A stretch of 64,000 nt of DNA, taken from the NCBI RefSeq assembly GCF_017497985.1, contig NZ_JAGDFV010000001.1, positions 1-64,000 on the forward strand, read 5' to 3'. How positions within the stretch are numbered: the stretch's first letter is position 1; each line of letters begins with the position of its first letter. Both the position numbers and the translations under genes were made by a program. Under the pieces are notes generated by a model. That model saw nothing but the letters and a program-made list of their open reading frames with translations, searched no databases and had not been told where the DNA came from. Shown here piece by piece: positions 62,428 through 64,000 of the stretch. This stretch comes from Meiothermus sp. CFH 77666 (lineage in GTDB: Bacteria; Deinococcota; Deinococci; Deinococcales; Thermaceae).

Positions 62428-63234
62428 ATGCTTATGTGGACGAAAGAGGAACTGGATCGCTATGCCCGGCACATTGTGCTGCCTGGAGTGGGAGGGGCGG
62501 GTCAGGCCAGGCTGAAACAAAGTTCTGTGCTGGTGGTGGGGGCCGGTGGCTTGGGTTCGCCGGTTCTGATGTACCTGGCGGCTGCCGGGGTGGGCCGCAT
62601 CGGCATTGTGGAAATGGACGTCGTAGACCTCTCCAACCTCCAGCGGCAGGTGTTGTTCGATACCCAAACCCTGGGGCAACCCAAAGCCGATGTGGCCAAA
62701 GTTCGTTTGAACAGCCTCAACCCGCACGTCCAGGTGGAGACCTACCCCCTCAAACTGGATTCGCACAACGCTCTTTCGGTTCTGGAGCCCTACGACCTGG
62801 TAATTGATTGCACCGACAACCTTCCGACCCGCTACCTGGTAAACGATGCGTGTGTATTGCTCGATAAACCATTGGTGTACGGTGCTATACATCAGTTTGA
62901 AGGCCAGCTTTCGGTTTTTCACTACCGGGGCGGGCCTTGTTATCGCTGTTTGTATCCGGAGCCGCCCAAACCCGGAACCGTTCCGAGCTGCGCTGAGGCA
63001 GGGGTTTTTGGCGTTTTGCCGGGGGTTATCGGCAGCCTGATGGCTGCTGAAGCGCTCAAGACTCTGCTGGGACAGGGCGAAACCCTTGCAGGCCTGCTGC
63101 TGATTTACGATGGCCTGCAGGCGCACTTCCGAAGTATCCGCTTTCCCCGGCGCGCCGACTGCCCCGTTTGTGGTGACCAGCCCAGTGTAACTACACTGCA
63201 AGATTATGAGCTCTTCTGCGGTATTTCGGTGTAG
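62428..63234 (+). CDS. E1-like adenylyltransferase (MoeB/ThiF/TtuC family)
   Basis: 268 aa. It adenylates the C-terminus of a ubiquitin-like sulfur carrier. The start is ATG 62428 or 62434; the upstream part of the frame is JAMM overlap. Seen: LDRYARHIVLPGVGGAGQ, nucleotide loop VVGAGGLGSPVLMYLAAAG, the catalytic loop VPSCAEAGVFGVLPGVIGS, and zinc cysteines CYRCLYPE and CPVCGDQ. The downstream rhodanese domain of some MoeB proteins is absent. In Thermus, TtuC activates TtuB for tRNA thiolation and protein tagging, and other carriers. Confidence 0.9.
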   Translation: MLMWTKEELDRYARHIVLPGVGGAGQARLKQSSVLVVGAGGLGSPVLMYLAAAGVGRIGIVEMDVVDLSNLQRQVLFDTQTLGQPKADVAKVRLNSLNPHVQVETYPLKLDSHNALSVLEPYDLVIDCTDNLPTRYLVNDACVLLDKPLVYGAIHQFEGQLSVFHYRGGPCYRCLYPEPPKPGTVPSCAEAGVFGVLPGVIGSLMAAEALKTLLGQGETLAGLLLIYDGLQAHFRSIRFPRRADCPVCGDQPSVTTLQDYELFCGISV

Positions 63235-63294
63235 GAACACGATAGAATACACAGGCTGAAGCCGACATCGGTCGGAAGAGTTAGAGGAGAAACC

Positions 63295-64000
63295 ATGAGC
63301 GCAACTGTAACCATTGCCAGAGGCCTGGAAGATGTAATTTTCACCGAAAGCAGCCTGTGCTTCATAGATGGAGACCAGGGCCGTCTGTACTATGCCGGAT
63401 ACAAAATTCAGGACCTCGCCGAGCACGCTACCTTCGAGGAAGTGACCTACCTATTGCTGCACGGCCACCTGCCCAACAGGGCTGAGCTAAAAGCGTTCAG
63501 CGCCAAGCTGGCCTCCCTGCGGGCGCTGCCCCCCTCGATCATCAAACAGATCAAGCAGTTCCCCCGCAACGCCCACCCCATGTCCATGCTCCGTACGGCG
63601 GTCAGTGAGCTGGGCATGGTGGACGAGACCGAGGGGGATGTCTCTCCCGAGGCGCTCTACCAGAAATCGCTCTCGCTGATTGCCAAGTTTGCCACCATTG
63701 TGGCCGCTACCAAGCGCCACCGCGAGGGGCAGAAGATTCTTTCTCCCCGCAAGGGTTTATCCCATGCAGCCAATTTCCTCTACATGTCGAACGGCAAGGT
63801 GCCCAGTAAAGAGGAAACCAAGCTGATGGATGTGGCCCTGATTTTGCAGGCTGAGCACGGCTTCAATGCTTCCACCTTTACCGCCATTGCTGCCTATTCC
63901 ACCCAGGCCGACATCTACAGTGCTATTGTGGCCGCCATCGGCGCACTCAAAGGCCCCCGTCACGGAGGGGCCAACGAGGCGGTGATGAAAATGATCGCCG
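63295..64000 (+). CDS. gltA: Citrate synthase (3' part outside window)
   Basis: At least 235 codons, running off the right edge. It condenses oxaloacetate and acetyl-CoA. The N-terminus reads [35 protein letters not shown] in two pieces; the catalytic region [15 protein letters not shown] is complete, followed by [16 protein letters not shown], typical of prokaryotic type citrate or 2-methylcitrate synthases. AGAGGAG lies 6 bases before the ATG; TAGAAT at 63243-63248 and a short hairpin at 63262-63275 lie in the leader. Citrate and 2-methylcitrate synthase cannot be separated here. Confidence 0.93.
   Translation, partial: MSATVTIARGLEDVIFTESSLCFIDGDQGRLYYAGYKIQDLAEHATFEEVTYLLLHGHLPNRAELKAFSAKLASLRALPPSIIKQIKQFPRNAHPMSMLRTAVSELGMVDETEGDVSPEALYQKSLSLIAKFATIVAATKRHREGQKILSPRKGLSHAANFLYMSNGKVPSKEETKLMDVALILQAEHGFNASTFTAIAAYSTQADIYSAIVAAIGALKGPRHGGANEAVMKMIA

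Noticed and set aside
63183-63198. Perfect palindrome CAGTGTAACTACACTG
   Set aside because: Lies within the C-terminal codons of the E1-like gene; a regulatory role for citrate synthase is possible but nothing supports it.

Overview
The window looks like chromosomal DNA of a thermophile of the Deinococcota (Thermaceae), most likely Meiothermus. This is an inference from four things: high GC with GC-rich third codon positions; many start codons preceded at 5-9 nt by a TANNNT box and no Shine-Dalgarno (leaderless transcription, typical of Deinococcus/Thermus); a glutaminyl-tRNA synthetase with a C-terminal YqeY-like domain as in Deinococcus; and a strong excess of CTCGAG. One tRNA gene (Ser-GGA) is present. 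There is no rRNA, CRISPR array, prophage or complete autonomous insertion sequence.

Layout. 1-6.8 kb: broken ISAs1-family transposase, sucDC, a PIN-TRAM membrane protein with radA, three copies of a small repeat (family A) whose ends match the IS end, and a decayed glutaredoxin-like gene. 6.7-21 kb: housekeeping (cysteine synthase, SlyD, R2lox oxidase, menaquinone methyltransferase, two nucleoside-type ABC permeases, a GGDEF protein with a C-terminal ribbon-helix-helix-like segment, NUDIX, RicT, DNA polymerase III delta', phosphoesterase, acyl-CoA synthetase). 21-31 kb: four tandem paralogous lipoproteins, each with PEGA/Ig-like domains followed by a predicted beta-propeller. 31-39 kb: haemolysin III-type protein, PQQ-type sugar dehydrogenase, GlnRS, and a divergent pair of UnbV/FG-GAP protein and vanadium-type haloperoxidase. 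39-47 kb: an overlapping three-gene operon (oxidoreductase, UPF0303, class V aminotransferase), tRNA-Ser, a LmbE deacetylase, and a leftward run of N-acylamino acid racemase, GNAT, amidohydrolase and ClC channel. 47-58.6 kb: Uma2 nuclease, gatC-serS, PLP decarboxylase, MnmD-like methyltransferase, Kef-type antiporter, and MrfA-type helicase-nucleotidyltransferase-mnmE. 58.7-64 kb: MFS transporter, two further miniature elements, a thioredoxin-like protein, DUF2461, a JAMM protease next to an E1-like enzyme, and the start of citrate synthase.

How the genes relate. sucCD and citrate synthase serve the TCA cycle. UbiE/MenG makes menaquinone. GlnRS and GatC occur together, so Gln-tRNA is charged directly and the amidotransferase is presumably needed for Asn-tRNA. 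MnmE and the MnmD-like enzyme modify wobble uridines. JAMM plus E1 suggests the ubiquitin-like sulfur-carrier (Ttu-type) pathway. The racemase-GNAT-amidohydrolase run resembles a D- to L-amino acid salvage pathway.

Most notable: family A repeats appear to be miniature derivatives of an ISAs1-type element, with about 10-bp target duplications; a second miniature element is present as two nearly identical copies 53.6 kb apart; a four-member lipoprotein array; a GGDEF-RHH-like fusion; and a palindrome that seems to sit in frame inside the GNAT gene. All identifications come from reading the sequence; no database search was run.
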